This document shows positions 62,980-64,000 of a DNA stretch of 64,000 bases, piece after piece (within the stretch, counting starts at the first letter, position 1; each line of letters opens with the position of its first letter). Both the position numbers and the translations under genes were made by a program. The notes under the pieces were generated by a model. It saw only the letters and a list, made by a program, of their open reading frames with translations, searched no databases and was not told the DNA's origin. This DNA comes from Actinomycetota bacterium (lineage in GTDB: Bacteria > Actinomycetota > Actinomycetes > Actinomycetales > Dermatophilaceae), in assembly GCA_020161845.1 (NCBI GenBank), contig JAIUNK010000016.1:1-64000 (forward strand), given 5' to 3'.

Positions 62980-63807
62980 ATGACCGTCCTGGCCCCGACC
63001 GTGCCCCTCGCCGGCGGCACCCGGATGCCGCAGCTCGGGTTGGGCACCTGGCCGATGCAGGGCGAGGACTGCGCCCGGGCCGTCGCCAGCGCCATCGAGA
63101 CCGGCTACCGGATGATCGACACCGCGGAGAACTACGAGAACGAGGACGGCGTCGGCGAGGGCATCCGCCGGTCCGGGATCGCTCGCGAGAACCTCTTCGT
63201 CACCAGCAAGTTCAACAAGAAGTGGCACAGCGTCGACGGCGTCCGGCAGGCGTGTGAAGCCTCCCTGGCGCGCCTGGGGCTGGACTACCTCGACCTGTTC
63301 CTCATCCATTGGCCCAACCCGACGCAGGGCACGTACGTCGAGGCGTACGAGGGCCTGATCGCCGTGCGCGACGCCGGGCTGGTCCGCGCCATCGGCACCT
63401 CCAACTTCAAGGCGCACCACCTCGCGGACCTCTTCGCGCGCGGCTTCGTGCCCGAGGTCAACCAGATCCAGCTCGACCCGCACACCCTGCGCGCCGACCT
63501 GGTAGCCGTGCACGGCGCCAAGGGCATCGTCACCGAGGCGTGGCGGCCGTTCGGGGAGCGCGGGGCGTGCGTGACGGATCCCGCCGTCGTGGCGCTGGCG
63601 CAGCGGTACGCCGTGAGTCCGCAGCAGATCGTGCTGCGCTGGTTCGTCCAGCACGGCTACGTGACCTGCCCGAAGTCGGCCGACCCCGCGCGGCAGGCGG
63701 CCAACCTCGACGTCTTCGGCTTCGAGCTGACGCCGGACGAGTTGGCCGGCATGACCGCCGACCGGCCCAACCCCAAGCAGCTCGACGCCGACCGATTCGG
63801 GCACTGA
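62980..63807 (+). CDS. Aldo/keto reductase
   Basis: The 275-residue AKR is complete. Motifs are MPQLGLGTWPMQ near 16, MIDTAENYENEDGVGEGI with the Asp and Tyr near 46, LFVTSKFN with the Lys near 73 and LFLIHWPNP with the His near 107. Further on, IGTSNFKAHHL and NQIQLDPHT are typical. It acts with NADPH on small aldehydes or ketones. It follows the decarboxylase by 54 bases with its own ribosome site (AAAGGA), so it may be part of the polyamine operon, where it could detoxify amino-aldehydes. That link is inference. Confidence 0.9.
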   Translation: MTVLAPTVPLAGGTRMPQLGLGTWPMQGEDCARAVASAIETGYRMIDTAENYENEDGVGEGIRRSGIARENLFVTSKFNKKWHSVDGVRQACEASLARLGLDYLDLFLIHWPNPTQGTYVEAYEGLIAVRDAGLVRAIGTSNFKAHHLADLFARGFVPEVNQIQLDPHTLRADLVAVHGAKGIVTEAWRPFGERGACVTDPAVVALAQRYAVSPQQIVLRWFVQHGYVTCPKSADPARQAANLDVFGFELTPDELAGMTADRPNPKQLDADRFGH

Positions 63808-63880
63808 CGAGCACGGACGTCGTACGACGGCACCGCCCCGCCCGCTTGAGGGGGTGGGCCTATCGGGCCTGGTGCGCCGC

Positions 63881-64000
63881 TCAGCGCGCGACGTACCGCG
63901 ACAGCACCGAGCCCTCCCCGGCGCCGGCCCGCGTCGCCACCCAGGCCACGCGCGAGCCGCGCGCGGCATCCATCGCCTCGACACCGCGTCCCAGTTCGCC
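63881..64000 (-). CDS. C-terminal end of an unidentified protein (runs off the window)
   Basis: An open frame enters from the right edge and ends with TGA at 63881. Forty codons are visible, reading GELGRGVEAMDAARGSRVAW and ending SVLSRYVAR. The composition fits a real gene, but the piece is too short to name the family. It converges with the aldo/keto reductase; the palindrome CGTCGTACGACG (63818-63829) lies between them and may belong to a terminator. Confidence 0.5.
   Translation of the reverse strand, partial: GELGRGVEAMDAARGSRVAWVATRAGAGEGSVLSRYVAR

Noticed and set aside
61735-63984. A very long minus-strand frame of about 750 codons over the polyamine genes
   Set aside because: It is antisense to well-defined genes and reads as low-complexity Gly/Arg/His sequence. 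Only its last 40 codons share strand with a plausible gene, which is in another frame.

Overview
The window is very GC-rich DNA with tightly packed genes, many GTG or TTG starts and strong third-position GC. The gene families point to a free-living actinobacterium (Actinomycetota): three DUF222/HNH (13E12-type) endonucleases, ArsC proteins of the kind that use mycothiol, a PatA-type acetyltransferase with an N-terminal GNAT domain, a BioQ-type operator in front of bioB, and a PhaZ-like polyester depolymerase. A Micrococcales or Propionibacteriales host is a reasonable guess from gene content, but only a guess.

Region 1-5.2 kb is accessory DNA. It holds the end of an IS3-family element that has replaced the tail of a conjugation-associated gene, a conjugative coupling ATPase whose membrane part and ATPase part are separate overlapping genes, a second truncated IS3 OrfA running into a DUF222/HNH endonuclease, and two wrecked genes (an aldo/keto reductase cut at about residue 100 and a SnoaL-like fragment). 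Region 5.6-13.3 kb is mixed metabolism and sensing: a soluble GAF-MCP signalling protein, a frameshifted quinone oxidoreductase, an SDR, an orphan zinc metallochaperone AztD with a Zur-like operator, an Asp-nucleophile alpha/beta hydrolase and a thioesterase.

Region 13.3-17.8 kb is an arsenic-resistance cluster: arsR divergent from an ArsP-like permease, a thioredoxin-like small protein, ACR3, a three-domain ArsC fusion and a second ArsC. Two direct-repeat operators lie between arsR and the permease. Region 17.8-31.8 kb holds PhaZ-like depolymerase, a DEAD-box helicase, small proteins, a second DUF222/HNH gene, NAD(P)-binding oxidoreductases, SelO, a deaminase, PatA and an ATP-dependent DNA ligase.

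Region 31.8-49.4 kb is central metabolism: 3-hydroxyacyl-CoA dehydrogenase, bioB, fadH, citrate synthase, two secreted or anchored hydrolases, a long-chain acyl-CoA synthetase, and GlgX. It also contains an overlapping pair of a heme-oxygenase-like iron redox enzyme and a CDGSH iron-sulfur protein, transcribed away from a LuxR-type regulator. Region 49.4-60.1 kb has an acyl-CoA-ligase-like protein without its A10 lysine, a yybP-ykoY (Mn2+) riboswitch in front of a terC gene broken by an in-frame stop, gabD, aroQ, a VapBC pair, a threonine-dehydratase gene broken by an in-frame TGA, and a third DUF222/HNH gene. Region 60.3-63.8 kb is a polyamine operon (speD, speE, type III decarboxylase, then an aldo/keto reductase). 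An 11-unit octamer array and a SoxR-box-like palindrome precede it.

Three otherwise normal genes are each inactivated by a single change (one frameshift, two in-frame stops). Several gene gaps carry large palindromes that are better seen as terminators or small mobile palindromic elements than as coding DNA.
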